In this document: in pieces, positions 18,039-27,443 of the stretch
Layout of the letters: each line of letters starts with the position of its first letter
Numbering within the stretch: position 1 is the first letter of the stretch
Assembly (NCBI RefSeq): GCF_947489715.1
Contig: NZ_CANLER010000006.1
Coordinates: forward strand, 1 to 64,000
Length of the DNA stretch: 64,000 bases
Origin: an uncultured Roseovarius sp.
GTDB taxonomy: Bacteria > Pseudomonadota > Alphaproteobacteria > Rhodobacterales > Rhodobacteraceae
Reading direction: 5' to 3'
Program-made: the position numbers and the translations under genes
The notes under the pieces: generated by a model
The model's database searches: none
Told to the model about the DNA's origin: nothing
Seen by the model: the letters and a program-made list of their open reading frames with translations, nothing else

Positions 18039-19153
18039 GCAAATCTGCACCTCCCCTGCCGCGGTGGGCCGATCTTTTCCTACTGCCACTCATAAACCTT
18101 TCAGCAGCCCTATTCATATGCGGTCTGGTCGTGCTGGCCATCGGCGAAAACCCGATTGAGGCATTGGGGGTAATGCTAAAAGGTGCGTTTGTTTACTCCG
18201 GGGGCCTCGGATATACGCTCTACTATACGACGAATTTTATCTTTACGGGCCTTGCGGTTGCGACCGCCTTTCATGCCATGCTGTTTAACATCGGTGGCGA
18301 GGGTCAAGCCTATCTTGGTGGTCTGGGTGCCGCGCTCGTTGCCTTCGCCGCAGGCTCCCTGCCCGGCATCATTGCGCTGCCCCTCGCCATTGCGGGCGCT
18401 GCGGTTGCAGGCGCGTGCTGGGGCGTCATTCCGGGGTATCTACAGGCCAAGCGCGGCAGCCATATCGTAATCACCACCATCATGTTCAATTTCATTGCTG
18501 CGTCTATTATGGTTTGGCTGCTGGCCGGTCCAATGCTGGAACCTAACCAGCAATCGCCCCAATCCGCACCCCTGCCAGGATCTAGCCATCTGCCCAAGAT
18601 ACACGAGATACTTGACCTACTGGGCATACAGATTACCAGCAGCCCGCTCAATGCTTCCTTCCTGTTGGCGATTGTCGCTTTGTGTGTGTTCTGGGTACTG
18701 ATCTGGCGTACCAGGCTTGGATATGCCATCCGAGCCGTGGGACAAAATCCCGAAGCCGCTCATTATGCCGGGATAAATGTACCCCGGACAATCATCATCG
18801 CTATGGCGATTGCCGGCGGCTTCGCTGGATTGCTGGCCACGAACGAGATTTTGGGGATCAGCCACCGGGTAATTCTTAATTATACTGCGGGATATGGATT
18901 TACCGGCATTGCCGTCGCCCTGATGGGTCGCAACCATCCCATTGGCATCTTCCTGGCCGCACTGCTTTTCGGTGCACTCTATCAAGGCGGGGCAGAGCTT
19001 GATTTCGAGTTTCAGTCAATTACTCGCGAAATGGTACTGTTGATCCAGGGCATGATCATCCTCTTTTCCGGGGCATTGGCCTATATGTTCAATCCACCTC
19101 TGGCCAGGTTCATCGCACGGTTCACCGCACCAAAGGAGGTCGCTCGTGGCTGA
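18035..19153 (+). CDS. Nucleoside-type ABC importer permease 1
   Basis: A 372-residue inner-membrane protein with 8-10 helices of the BPD_transp_2 family. The conserved segment 'FNIGGEGQAYLGGLGAAL' and the coupling loop 'GYAIRAVGQNPEAAHYAGI' match YufP/NupP-type permeases. The start overlaps the ATPase stop by 4 bases, and the stop overlaps the GTG start of permease 2. This gene order (binding protein, ATPase, permease, permease) is the standard one for BMP transporters. Confidence 0.9.
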   Translation: MSKSAPPLPRWADLFLLPLINLSAALFICGLVVLAIGENPIEALGVMLKGAFVYSGGLGYTLYYTTNFIFTGLAVATAFHAMLFNIGGEGQAYLGGLGAALVAFAAGSLPGIIALPLAIAGAAVAGACWGVIPGYLQAKRGSHIVITTIMFNFIAASIMVWLLAGPMLEPNQQSPQSAPLPGSSHLPKIHEILDLLGIQITSSPLNASFLLAIVALCVFWVLIWRTRLGYAIRAVGQNPEAAHYAGINVPRTIIIAMAIAGGFAGLLATNEILGISHRVILNYTAGYGFTGIAVALMGRNHPIGIFLAALLFGALYQGGAELDFEFQSITREMVLLIQGMIILFSGALAYMFNPPLARFIARFTAPKEVARG

Positions 19154-20114
19154 TTTCCTGTACCAGCTTCTGTTGACCTTTGATGCAACGCTTCGCATCG
19201 CAACACCCCTTATCCTTTGCGCGATGGCAGGTATCTTTGCTGAACGCTCCGGTGTCATAGACATCTCACTTGAAGGCAAACTGCTTTCCGGTGCGTTTGT
19301 TGCTGCCGCTGTCGCCGCCCTCAGCGGGTCGGTTTTGCTGGGATTGATTTGCGCCATACTTGCAAGTGTTACCATGTCGCTGATCCACGGTTTTGCGTGT
19401 ATCACCCATAAGGGAAATCAGGTGATTTCCGGCGTCGCAATCAACATTCTTGCATCAGGACTGACCGTCGTGATCGGCATCGCGCTTTTTCGACGTGGCG
19501 GACAAACACCGACATTGCCTCGAGACGCACGCTTCAAGCCGATCGAGTGGTTCGGGGTGGAGAGTTTTGACACAGTTCCAATTATAGGCGCAATCTATCG
19601 GCAACTGGTATCCGGCCATAACATCCTGGTCTACATCGCACTTCTGGCTGTACCTCTGACAGCGTTCATCATCTTTCGAACGCGCTTCGGCTTGCGACTA
19701 CGCGCAGTCGGCGAGGTGCCGGAAGCGGTCGATAGTGCCGGGCTTTCCGTCACATGGCTTCGCTACCGGGCATTGATCGTCGGTGGCGTTTTCTGCGGCA
19801 TTGCAGGGGCTTATCTTTCCGTAGCGCAAGGAGGTAACTTTGTTCGTGAAATGTCTGCGGGCAAAGGATATATCGCTCTCGCAGCGGTAATCTTTGGCAA
19901 TTGGAAACCATTTGCAGCTTTCCTTGCCTGCCTGATGTTCGGATTTCTCGAAGCGGCGACATCGCGTTTGCAAGGTGTTGATTTGCCTTTGATTGGCGAG
20001 GTCCCGACTCAGCTTATGTTGGCACTTCCCTATGTGCTCACCGTTCTTCTACTGGCCGGATTCATCGGCAAACCCAGCCCTCCGGCGGCCATAGGTCAAC
20101 CCTATCATAAATAG
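19146..20114 (+). CDS. Nucleoside-type ABC importer permease 2
   Basis: A 322-residue BPD_transp_2-family inner-membrane protein with a GTG start overlapping the previous gene by 8 bases. It contains 'RSGVIDISLEGKLLSGAFVA' near the N-terminus and the coupling loop 'GLRLRAVGEVPEAVDSAGL', both typical of YufQ/NupQ-type permeases. It pairs with permease 1 to form the heterodimeric channel. It is the last gene of the operon; no clear terminator lies in the 75 bp before the convergent LysR gene. Confidence 0.9.
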   Translation: MADFLYQLLLTFDATLRIATPLILCAMAGIFAERSGVIDISLEGKLLSGAFVAAAVAALSGSVLLGLICAILASVTMSLIHGFACITHKGNQVISGVAINILASGLTVVIGIALFRRGGQTPTLPRDARFKPIEWFGVESFDTVPIIGAIYRQLVSGHNILVYIALLAVPLTAFIIFRTRFGLRLRAVGEVPEAVDSAGLSVTWLRYRALIVGGVFCGIAGAYLSVAQGGNFVREMSAGKGYIALAAVIFGNWKPFAAFLACLMFGFLEAATSRLQGVDLPLIGEVPTQLMLALPYVLTVLLLAGFIGKPSPPAAIGQPYHK

Positions 20115-20189
20115 TTATGCGTCCAACTTTCCTCAAATCGCCAATATTGTCTGAGGTCGAACGTTAAGTCGCCAGCCATACCAGACTAA

Positions 20190-21134
20190 TTACAAGGCCT
20201 GTTCGTGCTTTGGATTCGCGCCAATCTCAACAAGAAATTGTATAACTTCTTCGATCCATGCTGAGCGCACAGAGATCGCAAGCTGTGACAACGGACGGTG
20301 ACTGGGTGTCAAAATTGCATAATCGTACCGAATTTCTTCTTTTAGCGGCTTGAAGACAATATCATCTAATCCACTGTTCATGATGCTTTCGGTCACCACC
20401 GTCAGCGGGTCAACGATGGCAACACAATGCCCGGACCGCACGAATTGCAGCAATGGCAAGAAGGTCTGGCTTTCAATAAACTTGCGATAGCTGGCTCCAG
20501 ATTTTTCAAAAGCCGCCAGTGTCTTTCGGTGATGCGCGTGATTGGACTGCAAAACGCCGATCGGCTCTCGATCAAGTTCTTTGATCCCGATGATATCAGC
20601 CTTTGCCAAACGATGCCCCCGCGGGACGACACAAAAGCATTCACCGCTAATGGCATCAATCGTGAATTGCGCGCTTTCATGTGTTTTGATCGGTGCATCC
20701 CCAAATCCAAAGTCAATGCTTTGGGAACTGACCAGTTCGAGTATCTGAAGCGAGCTACGTGCCGAAATCGCAAGTTCCACATCTGAATTTGGCTCGATCG
20801 CCTGGCCAATGAAGCGCGAGAACAAGAAAATACCGCCCGGCATCGCAGACACGTTCAAAGTTCCCGACTGGCCTTCGGCAAGGCTTTTCATAGTACGGGA
20901 AACCGTCGACAGACGTCCCAGTATTTCCTCGACTTCAAGCAGCAGGTACTGCGCCTCGGGGACTGGAACAAGTTGGCGCCCCTTGCGTTCAAATAGTTTC
21001 AAACCCAGCGTTTCTTCCAAAGAACGGATAGCAAGGCTTACAGCTGGTTGCGTCCTGCCAAGTTTTTGTGCCGCCGCAGAAAGTGATGTCGATGTCATGA
21101 CCGCGCGGAAGGTTTTGATTTGAGTGAAATTCAT
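20190..21134 (-). CDS. LysR-family transcriptional regulator
   Basis: A 314-residue protein. The N-terminal winged helix (1-60) reads 'MNFTQIKTFRAVMTSTSLSA', then 'GRTQPAVSLAIRSLEETLG'. The rest is the LysR effector-binding domain (about 90-300). It is divergent from the TAXI-TRAP operon with an AT-rich 127-bp region between them, the usual layout for a LysR protein that controls its neighbour. The ligand is probably the transported compound (inference). Confidence 0.9.
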   Translation of the reverse strand: MNFTQIKTFRAVMTSTSLSAAAQKLGRTQPAVSLAIRSLEETLGLKLFERKGRQLVPVPEAQYLLLEVEEILGRLSTVSRTMKSLAEGQSGTLNVSAMPGGIFLFSRFIGQAIEPNSDVELAISARSSLQILELVSSQSIDFGFGDAPIKTHESAQFTIDAISGECFCVVPRGHRLAKADIIGIKELDREPIGVLQSNHAHHRKTLAAFEKSGASYRKFIESQTFLPLLQFVRSGHCVAIVDPLTVVTESIMNSGLDDIVFKPLKEEIRYDYAILTPSHRPLSQLAISVRSAWIEEVIQFLVEIGANPKHEQAL

Positions 21135-21261
21135 GAAAATTCCATAAGGTTTTTTTATGTTTTTCTAAGATATTAAAATTTGTATTTATTTTAAAGGTCG
21201 TGCACCCTTGGGCGGTTGAAAGCGGGATGAAAAACCCGAACCACACCTAAGGGAGTTCTAG

Positions 21262-22272
21262 ATGACCATAGTAACGAAACTTTCAGGGGCTATTCTGGCG
21301 ACAGCGCTCGCCACCGGAACGGCCTACGCCCAGGACCCGACGTTTTTCCGAATTGGAACGGGTAGCGCGGGTGGCACGTATTTTCCCATCGGCGGCACAA
21401 TCGCCAACGGAATTTCAGCTCCTCCGGGATCACGTCCCTGCGATGAAGGTGGGCAATGCGGCGTACCCGGGCTGATAGCCATCGCGCAATCAACCACCGC
21501 GTCCGTCTTCAACAACACAGCCGTACAAAACGGCGAGCTGGAGGCCGGCATGGCCGCTGCCGACGTAACCCGGTCGATGTATCTGGGTGAAGGCAAATTT
21601 GACGGCAAGCCACATGAAAAACTGCGGATCGTTGCCAATCTCTATCCCGAAGATTTGCACCTTGTGATGCCAAAAGGATCAAAGCTCGCGGGTCTTGGCG
21701 ATCTTGAAGGCAAACGCGTTGGCATAGCCCAAGCGGGTTCGGGCACACAAGTGGCTGTCCTTCAGATGCTCGAAAAATGGGGGGTCACTCGGGATAACAT
21801 GGACGAGGCCGAACTGAACAACAGCCAGTCGGCCGAGCGTTTGGCGGACGGTCAGCTTGATGCCTATTTCTACGCCGCAGGTTGGCCGGTCTCTGCCATG
21901 GTGCAATTGGCAACAACCAAAGGCATGGAACTTCATAGTTTCACCGATGAAGATCTGGCAAAAATCAACGAAGCGGTCCCGGCCTATATCCCCTCAAAAA
22001 TCCCCGCTAACGTCTATGAGGGCATTGACTATGAGGTCAAAACCCCCGCCGTATCAGCCCTGTTGGTTGTGTCTTCCGATCTGAGCGATGAGCTTGTCCA
22101 TGGCATCACGGAGGCGTTGTGGAACAAGAACACGCGTAACCTTCTTGATAATGGTCACGCCAAAGGAAAGCAGATCACGCCCGAAACGGCGTTGGACGGT
22201 ATCGCAGCGCTTGGCGTACCTCTGCATCCAGGAGCTGAGAAGTTCTACAAAGAAGCGGGCCTTCTGAAGTAA
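21262..22272 (+). CDS. TAXI-family TRAP transporter solute-binding protein
   Basis: A 336-residue periplasmic protein. The signal peptide is residues 1-23 ('MTIVTKLSGAILATALATG'), cut after 'AYA'. The mature start has the family signature 'FRIGTGSAGGTYFPIGG'. It has a PBP-II fold, with the ligand region around 'QSTTASVFNNTAVQNGELEAG'. Known TAXI ligands include glutamate-like and other carboxylates; the ligand here is unknown. The fused TRAP permease and a DadA-like enzyme follow, which suggests an amino acid or derivative. Confidence 0.92.
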   Translation: MTIVTKLSGAILATALATGTAYAQDPTFFRIGTGSAGGTYFPIGGTIANGISAPPGSRPCDEGGQCGVPGLIAIAQSTTASVFNNTAVQNGELEAGMAAADVTRSMYLGEGKFDGKPHEKLRIVANLYPEDLHLVMPKGSKLAGLGDLEGKRVGIAQAGSGTQVAVLQMLEKWGVTRDNMDEAELNNSQSAERLADGQLDAYFYAAGWPVSAMVQLATTKGMELHSFTDEDLAKINEAVPAYIPSKIPANVYEGIDYEVKTPAVSALLVVSSDLSDELVHGITEALWNKNTRNLLDNGHAKGKQITPETALDGIAALGVPLHPGAEKFYKEAGLLK

Positions 22273-22299
22273 AGCCACCAGTTTAGGTTTTACTTGCTA

Positions 22300-22330
22300 C
22301 GGGCGGCGGGCAACTCCCGCTCGCCGCCCG
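22300..22330 (+). terminator. GC-rich hairpin between TRAP binding protein and permease
   Basis: CGGGCGGCG (22300-22308) pairs with CGCCGCCCG (22322-22330) with a 13-base loop and no T-run. It lies in the 96-bp gap between the binding-protein and permease genes. It most likely reduces read-through or protects the upstream mRNA 3' end, giving more binding protein than permease. Confidence 0.55.
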
Positions 22331-22368
22331 ACCTTTATCCCATCGCATTTGAAACGAAAGGGCCGATC

Positions 22369-24582
22369 ATGGCGACTGCAAATGAACATGAGGCTCAGGA
22401 GCTTTCAGCCGAAGAACTCGCTGAAATTGAAAAGAAATACGACGAGGGCGCTGCCACACGAAGTGTAAGCCCAGGGTTTGCGAAATTCCTTCGATATGTG
22501 GCGCTGACCTATGCGGTGTACCATTATTTGACGGCCGGGTTTGGCCTGCCCCCGGATTATTGGCACATGGGTTGGCACCTGTCCGGTTTGTTTGTCCTGA
22601 CCTATGCATTATTTCCGCTGACTAAAACCAAAACCGCGTTTGACTTGAAGACCGGTGCGCTGCGATTGGGCGGTGTGCCATATCTCGATGTCATCCTTAT
22701 GATTCTGGGCGTGGCCTCATCGCTTTATCTGGGTTTTGCCTGGCACGGCGTCCCTTTTCTTGGGGTCGAAGAACAAACGTTCCGAATGGGCAATCCCAAC
22801 CGCTACGATCTTCTTTTTGGCTGTATCCTCATCGTACTTGTGCTGGATATTGCGCGGCGCACACTAGGGTGGATATTGCCGCTGATCATTTGCGTTTTCA
22901 TGTCCTACGCCCTTTTCGGACCTTTTTTTCCTGGGCTACTCCAGCACCCCGGTGTTAAATTCAACACTTTCGTCTCGTCTATGTACTTCCCTCAGGAAGG
23001 CATCTTTGGCGTTACGCTCTGGGTCGTCTCAACCATCGTCTTTCATTTCGTGCTGTTCGGAGTAATCGCCCAACGCACAGGTTTGGGGCAACTTTTCATC
23101 GACAATGCCAGCATTCTGGCCGGTCGCTACACTGGTGGTCCCGCAAAGGTCTCTGTCGTGTCCTCAGCCTTCTTCGGCACGATCTCTGGCTCGTCCGTGG
23201 CGAACACCGTCTCGACCGGCGCGCTGACCATTCCCAACATGAAACGGCTGGGCTATCCGGGCCATTTCGCAGGTGGGGTCGAGGCCGCAGCCTCGGCAGG
23301 AGGTCAGATCACACCACCCATCATGGGCGCAGCTGCCTTCATCATGGCCGAATTCCTTGAAGTTCCCTACACCACCATCGTCATCGCCGCAATTTTCCCC
23401 GCGTTCCTGCACTATGTTGGCGTTTTCACCGTTGTGCATCTGATGGCACGCCGTTTGAATCTGCAAGGGCTATCCAAGGAAATGCTGCCTAAATTCGGCA
23501 AGGTCTGGCGCGAAGGCTGGGCTAATATCGTGCCTTTGATTGGCCTGCTGACGGTACTTTTTTCCGGCTACACACCATATATGTCAGCCTTTTGCGGCAT
23601 ATCTTTGTCGATTATAGCCGGCATGAGCCGGATAAAAAATCCGGTCACGTTGATCTACGCAGCCGCTTTCATTGCCTTTGTCATCTGGAAGTACTTGGGC
23701 AACGGGTTTGACCTGACAATGTCGAGCATCCTGATTGCAGGCGCAATCATCGCAACGCTGAATCCTCAAACGAGAGTGTCCTTCAAAGAAATGGCGGATA
23801 CGTTTGAAACCGGCGTGAAATACGCGCTCGCCGTTGGCGCGGCATCGGCTGCCGTGGGCATCGTGATCGGCGTGATCAACACGACCGGTGTCGGTTTCCG
23901 CATCGGTTTCATGGTCACGCAAGCCGCTGCAAATCTTGGTGGAGATATTCACGGCCTCTTCAGCTTCGGCAGTTGGGAGCTTTTCTCGGTCGCTGATCTG
24001 ACACTCTTTATCAGCCTCGTCTTCATTGCACTTGCCTGTATTCTCATGGGCGCAGGCGTGCCGACCACGGCGCTATATATTATGCTGGTGTCAGTGGCGC
24101 AGCCAGCCCTTGCCCAGTTGGGTATCCCGCCAATCGCGAGCCATATGTTCGTTCTCTATTACGGTGTCGTGGCCGAGATTACACCGCCAGTCTGCACCTC
24201 GGCCTATGCAGCGGCGGCGATCGCGGGCTCCAACCCGTTCCGCACCGGCATATCGGCCTTCACACTGGGGCTGGGTAAAGTCGTGGCACCGATGGCCTTT
24301 GTGTATGCCCCTGTCCTTCTCTTTGTCTCATCAACGGGGTTCGATCTGTGGGAGTTCACATATACGGCGGCAAGCTGCATTGCAGGTGTGATCGCACTGT
24401 CGGCAGCAGTGGTTGGCTATTGGCTGACACCAATGGGAACGTTCTTCCGGATCCTCATGGCCTTCGCCGGGTTGATTTTCATAGCGCCTTCGCTTCAGGC
24501 GGATCTGGTGGCTTTGATAATTGCAGCCCCCGCCGTGATATCGCAGGTGATTGCACGCCGAAGCCACTCCGCAACGACCTGA
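22369..24582 (+). CDS. TRAP transporter, fused small and large permease (TAXI type)
   Basis: A 737-residue inner-membrane protein from ATG 22369; the longer reading from 22294 runs through the hairpin and lacks support. The N-terminal quarter is the DctQ-like part with four helices, preceded by an acidic cytoplasmic leader ('EAQELSAEELAEIEKKYDEG'). The remainder is DctM-like with about 14 helices and the 'GTISGSSVANTVSTGALTIP' segment typical of TAXI-type fused permeases. It uses the sodium gradient to drive uptake with the adjacent binding protein. Confidence 0.92.
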   Translation: MATANEHEAQELSAEELAEIEKKYDEGAATRSVSPGFAKFLRYVALTYAVYHYLTAGFGLPPDYWHMGWHLSGLFVLTYALFPLTKTKTAFDLKTGALRLGGVPYLDVILMILGVASSLYLGFAWHGVPFLGVEEQTFRMGNPNRYDLLFGCILIVLVLDIARRTLGWILPLIICVFMSYALFGPFFPGLLQHPGVKFNTFVSSMYFPQEGIFGVTLWVVSTIVFHFVLFGVIAQRTGLGQLFIDNASILAGRYTGGPAKVSVVSSAFFGTISGSSVANTVSTGALTIPNMKRLGYPGHFAGGVEAAASAGGQITPPIMGAAAFIMAEFLEVPYTTIVIAAIFPAFLHYVGVFTVVHLMARRLNLQGLSKEMLPKFGKVWREGWANIVPLIGLLTVLFSGYTPYMSAFCGISLSIIAGMSRIKNPVTLIYAAAFIAFVIWKYLGNGFDLTMSSILIAGAIIATLNPQTRVSFKEMADTFETGVKYALAVGAASAAVGIVIGVINTTGVGFRIGFMVTQAAANLGGDIHGLFSFGSWELFSVADLTLFISLVFIALACILMGAGVPTTALYIMLVSVAQPALAQLGIPPIASHMFVLYYGVVAEITPPVCTSAYAAAAIAGSNPFRTGISAFTLGLGKVVAPMAFVYAPVLLFVSSTGFDLWEFTYTAASCIAGVIALSAAVVGYWLTPMGTFFRILMAFAGLIFIAPSLQADLVALIIAAPAVISQVIARRSHSATT

Positions 24583-24585
24583 CGC

Positions 24586-25827
24586 ATGACAGATGACGTC
24601 ACAATATTGGGCGCAGGTATCGTTGGCATATGCTGCGCCCTTTCTTTGGCTGAACGCGGTGCAAAGGTACGTCTGATCGACAAAGGTGACCCGGGTCAGG
24701 AAACTTCCTTTGGCAACGCTGGTGTGATCTCGCCTTGGTCGATCATTCCGCAATCCATGCCAGGACTGTGGAAACAGATACCCAAGCTGATGTTTGGGCA
24801 CTTCCGGCCCCTCAGCGTCCGCCCGACCTTTTGGCCCCGGATGGTGCCTTGGGGTCTACGGTTTCTGGGCAATGGAACCGAGCGCAAGGTACGCGACATC
24901 TCCGATGCCATGGATATTCTCTGCGGCCCGTCAGTCGACCTCTACCGCCGACATCTTGAAGGGACCGGGCACGAGGATCTGGTACGTGACAGCCTTTATG
25001 TGCATGCTTTTCGCGATGGCAGCCGGGCATCGCTGCAATCGCTTGACTATCGCATCCGGCAGGAAAAAGGAGCGCCACTTGAGCTTGTGGGCGCTGACGA
25101 ATTGCGCAGGGTTGAACCCGCCCTTTCGCACGATTTCAATGCTGCTGTACTTATTCATGGTCAAGCACGGGCATTGTCACCTGGTCGAATAGCCGCGGTT
25201 CTTGCGTCAAAGGCAAAAAGCCTGGGCGTGGAAATTCTCAACACCCAAGTAATTGACCTGACGCCTGCGGACGGTGCCTGGAAAATCCAATGTGAGTCCG
25301 GCCCTCTAACGGCAAGCCAAGTGGTTGTCGCGATGGGGGCCTGGTCGATGCAGTTTTTGCGCCCTTTGGGGATCAACCTTCCCTTGGTAGCTGAACGCGG
25401 CTATCACGTTGAATTCACTGAGCCGGGTGTCATGCTTAACAATTCCATCACCGATACTGATGCCAAATTCGTTGCAAGCAGCATGGAAGGTGGTTTGCGT
25501 GTGGCCGGTCAGGCGGAATTTGGCGACGTTGACGCCCCGCCGAACCAGCACAAAAGCAAACAACTATTGTCGCAGGCCAAATCGGTCTTTCCGGATCTGA
25601 ACGACAGCCAACCGAATTTCTGGATGGGTCGCCGCCCCTCTTTTCCTGATAACCTCCCAATTCTGGGAAAGTTAGGGAAATTCAATGGGCTATACGGGTG
25701 TTTCGGGCATTCGCATTACGGGTTGATGATGGCCCCCAAATCCGGCGAACTGTTAGCCGCTGAAATCTTGGGTCAAAAACCAAATCTCGATCTTACTGCG
25801 TTCTCGGCGTCCAGATTCAGCAGCTAG
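24586..25827 (+). CDS. FAD-dependent oxidoreductase, DadA-like (D-amino-acid dehydrogenase family)
   Basis: A 413-residue protein starting 3 bp after the TRAP permease. The N-terminal FAD-binding motif GxGxxG is 'ILGAGIVGICCALSLAERG'. The DAO fold continues with 'ETSFGNAGVISPWSIIP' near residue 45, typical of DadA, and the C-terminal FAD contact 'GHSHYGLMMAPKSGELLA'. DadA-type enzymes deaminate D-amino acids and pass electrons to the quinone pool. Co-transcription with a TAXI-TRAP transporter suggests the imported solute is its substrate or is converted to it. Confidence 0.88.
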   Translation: MTDDVTILGAGIVGICCALSLAERGAKVRLIDKGDPGQETSFGNAGVISPWSIIPQSMPGLWKQIPKLMFGHFRPLSVRPTFWPRMVPWGLRFLGNGTERKVRDISDAMDILCGPSVDLYRRHLEGTGHEDLVRDSLYVHAFRDGSRASLQSLDYRIRQEKGAPLELVGADELRRVEPALSHDFNAAVLIHGQARALSPGRIAAVLASKAKSLGVEILNTQVIDLTPADGAWKIQCESGPLTASQVVVAMGAWSMQFLRPLGINLPLVAERGYHVEFTEPGVMLNNSITDTDAKFVASSMEGGLRVAGQAEFGDVDAPPNQHKSKQLLSQAKSVFPDLNDSQPNFWMGRRPSFPDNLPILGKLGKFNGLYGCFGHSHYGLMMAPKSGELLAAEILGQKPNLDLTAFSASRFSS

Positions 25828-25871
25828 GATCAGACCAAGGCACCTGGCACCGACCGGCCACGCGCCCAATG

Positions 25872-25900
25872 CAAAAAGCCGCGCCCAATGGCACGGCTTT
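25872..25900 (-). terminator. Rho-independent terminator of rpmG
   Basis: On the minus strand AAAGCCG pairs with CGGCTTT around a 12-base loop and is followed by further T residues. It lies 24 bp after the rpmG stop codon. Confidence 0.75.
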
Positions 25901-25923
25901 GCAACTGAAAAAGGCTGGCGACC

Positions 25924-26091
25924 TTACTTGATCTTGCCTTCTTTGTATTCGACATGCTTGCGCACAACCGGATCATACTTCCGTACAACCATCTTTTCGG
26001 TCATCGTGCGGGCGTTTTTCTTGGTCACGTAGAAGTGGCCAGTGCCTGCGGTCGAATTCAGGCGGATTTTGATTGTGGTCGGCTTCGCCAT
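25924..26091 (-). CDS. rpmG: 50S ribosomal protein L33
   Basis: A 55-residue basic protein starting '[20 protein letters not shown]' and ending '[11 protein letters not shown]', the alphaproteobacterial form of L33. It lacks the Cys pairs of zinc-binding L33 paralogues, so it is the C-minus type. It is a single gene with its own terminator, convergent with the DadA-like gene. Confidence 0.97.
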   Translation of the reverse strand: MAKPTTIKIRLNSTAGTGHFYVTKKNARTMTEKMVVRKYDPVVRKHVEYKEGKIK

Positions 26092-26287
26092 GATAGTGCT
26101 CCTGCGTCGGGCGCGTCACATGGCCCGTGAAAATCTTGAACCTGCCTTTTACCCGGCGCGCGGCGCGAGTCAACCAGCTTTCCTGTCCCGAGATGCGAAA
26201 TGCTGTCACAGCAACGCACGGTAATTGCAATTGCATGACTAATCGCATCAACTCGGGCAGCAGAACGATAAAACCCGGGGAAACAGC

Positions 26288-27055
26288 ATGATTGCCAGCT
26301 TGATGATGTATGCACGATCGGAATTGACTGATGCGCATGATCGCTATTGGCAACTGATCCGTAGGGCTCTTGCAGAACATGACATCGAAAGCCCGGAAAC
26401 ATTGGCGCAAAACGCCGACGAATTCGAGGTCTGGAAAGCCCCTAACCTGGTTCTCAGCCAGACTTGTGGGATGCCCTACCGTCTTTGGCTGCATGACAAG
26501 GTCACCCTTATCGGCACACCGGATTTCGGCGTCGATGGATGCCCACCGGGCTATTATCGTAGCGCATTGGTGGTCCGCGCAGATGATCCTCGTAAACGGG
26601 TCGAAGAATTCGAAAAATCGGTCTTTGCTTATAATCAATCCTTCTCGCAATCAGGCTACGCCGCGCCATACAACCACTTGGCCAGTAAAGGCATCTGGTT
26701 CGAGAACCAGTTGCAGACGGGCGGACACGTCCTCTCGGCCCGCGCCGTGGCGGATGGAAAAGCGGACATTGCAGCACTTGACGCCGTAAGTTGGAGGTTG
26801 ATGCAAAGATACGAGGATTTCACCACAAAACTAAGTGTATTGGACTGGACCGAGCCGACCCCCGGCCTGCCCTATATCGCCGCAAAAGGCGTGGATAAAC
26901 GCGCCATTTTCGACGCGGTGTCGGCAGCCATCGCCAAGCTTTCGCCTGAAGACAAAACCATTCTTGGCATACGCCGGCTGATCGACATTCCCAGCCAAGA
27001 CTATCTGGACATACCCAACCCAGAAAATCAGGAAATATGCGCGGAGGGCCTATAA
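26288..27055 (+). CDS. PhnD/SsuA-like substrate-binding domain protein without signal peptide
   Basis: A 255-residue protein. It has the PhnD-type fold: 'LVLSQTCGMPYRLWLHDKVTLIGTP' in the first lobe and 'GGHVLSARAVADGKADIAALDAVSWRL' in the second, the usual phosphonate/phosphite ABC binding-protein signature. No signal peptide or lipobox is seen in 'MIASLMMYARSELTDAHDRY', so it may be cytoplasmic. There are no ABC genes beside it. Its last 15 bases overlap the 3' end of the oppositely oriented RNase P RNA gene. Confidence 0.8.
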   Translation: MIASLMMYARSELTDAHDRYWQLIRRALAEHDIESPETLAQNADEFEVWKAPNLVLSQTCGMPYRLWLHDKVTLIGTPDFGVDGCPPGYYRSALVVRADDPRKRVEEFEKSVFAYNQSFSQSGYAAPYNHLASKGIWFENQLQTGGHVLSARAVADGKADIAALDAVSWRLMQRYEDFTTKLSVLDWTEPTPGLPYIAAKGVDKRAIFDAVSAAIAKLSPEDKTILGIRRLIDIPSQDYLDIPNPENQEICAEGL

Positions 27056-27432
27056 GCCGGATTCTGTCCCGGGGATTATCCCCTTGGATGACCATTCATC
27101 TTGATGCTCTGTTGCCAAAGCACCTCTAGCTGCCAACCCGGACCGCCGGGCCAAAGCTGCCTGCGGGCGGTTTCGGTTGCCCGACCTGGCCCCGCGTACG
27201 GTCCCTATTTGGCATTGCTCCCGGTGGGGCTTGCCGTGCCGCCGCTGTTGCCAGCCGCGCGGTGGGCTCTTACCCCACCGTTTCACCCTGACTTCTGCAT
27301 GCAGAAGCGGTCTGTTTTCTGTGGCGCTTTCCCTCGGGTTACCCCGGCCGGGCGTTACCCGGCACCGTTGCCTTGTGGAGTCCGGACTTTCCTCGCGCCC
27401 GTTACCGGACCCGCGGCCATCCGGCCCTCCGC
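27041..27432 (-). ncRNA. rnpB: RNase P RNA (bacterial class A)
   Basis: About 392 nt on the minus strand. The universal core GAGGAAAGTCCGGACTCC and the conserved 3' segment ACAGAATCCGGCTTAT are both present. The ends GCGGAGGGCC (5') and GGCCCTCCGC (3') pair as helix P1, which fixes the borders. It is the catalytic RNA for tRNA 5' maturation. Confidence 0.96.
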
Positions 27433-27443
27433 GCCCCGGTGGC

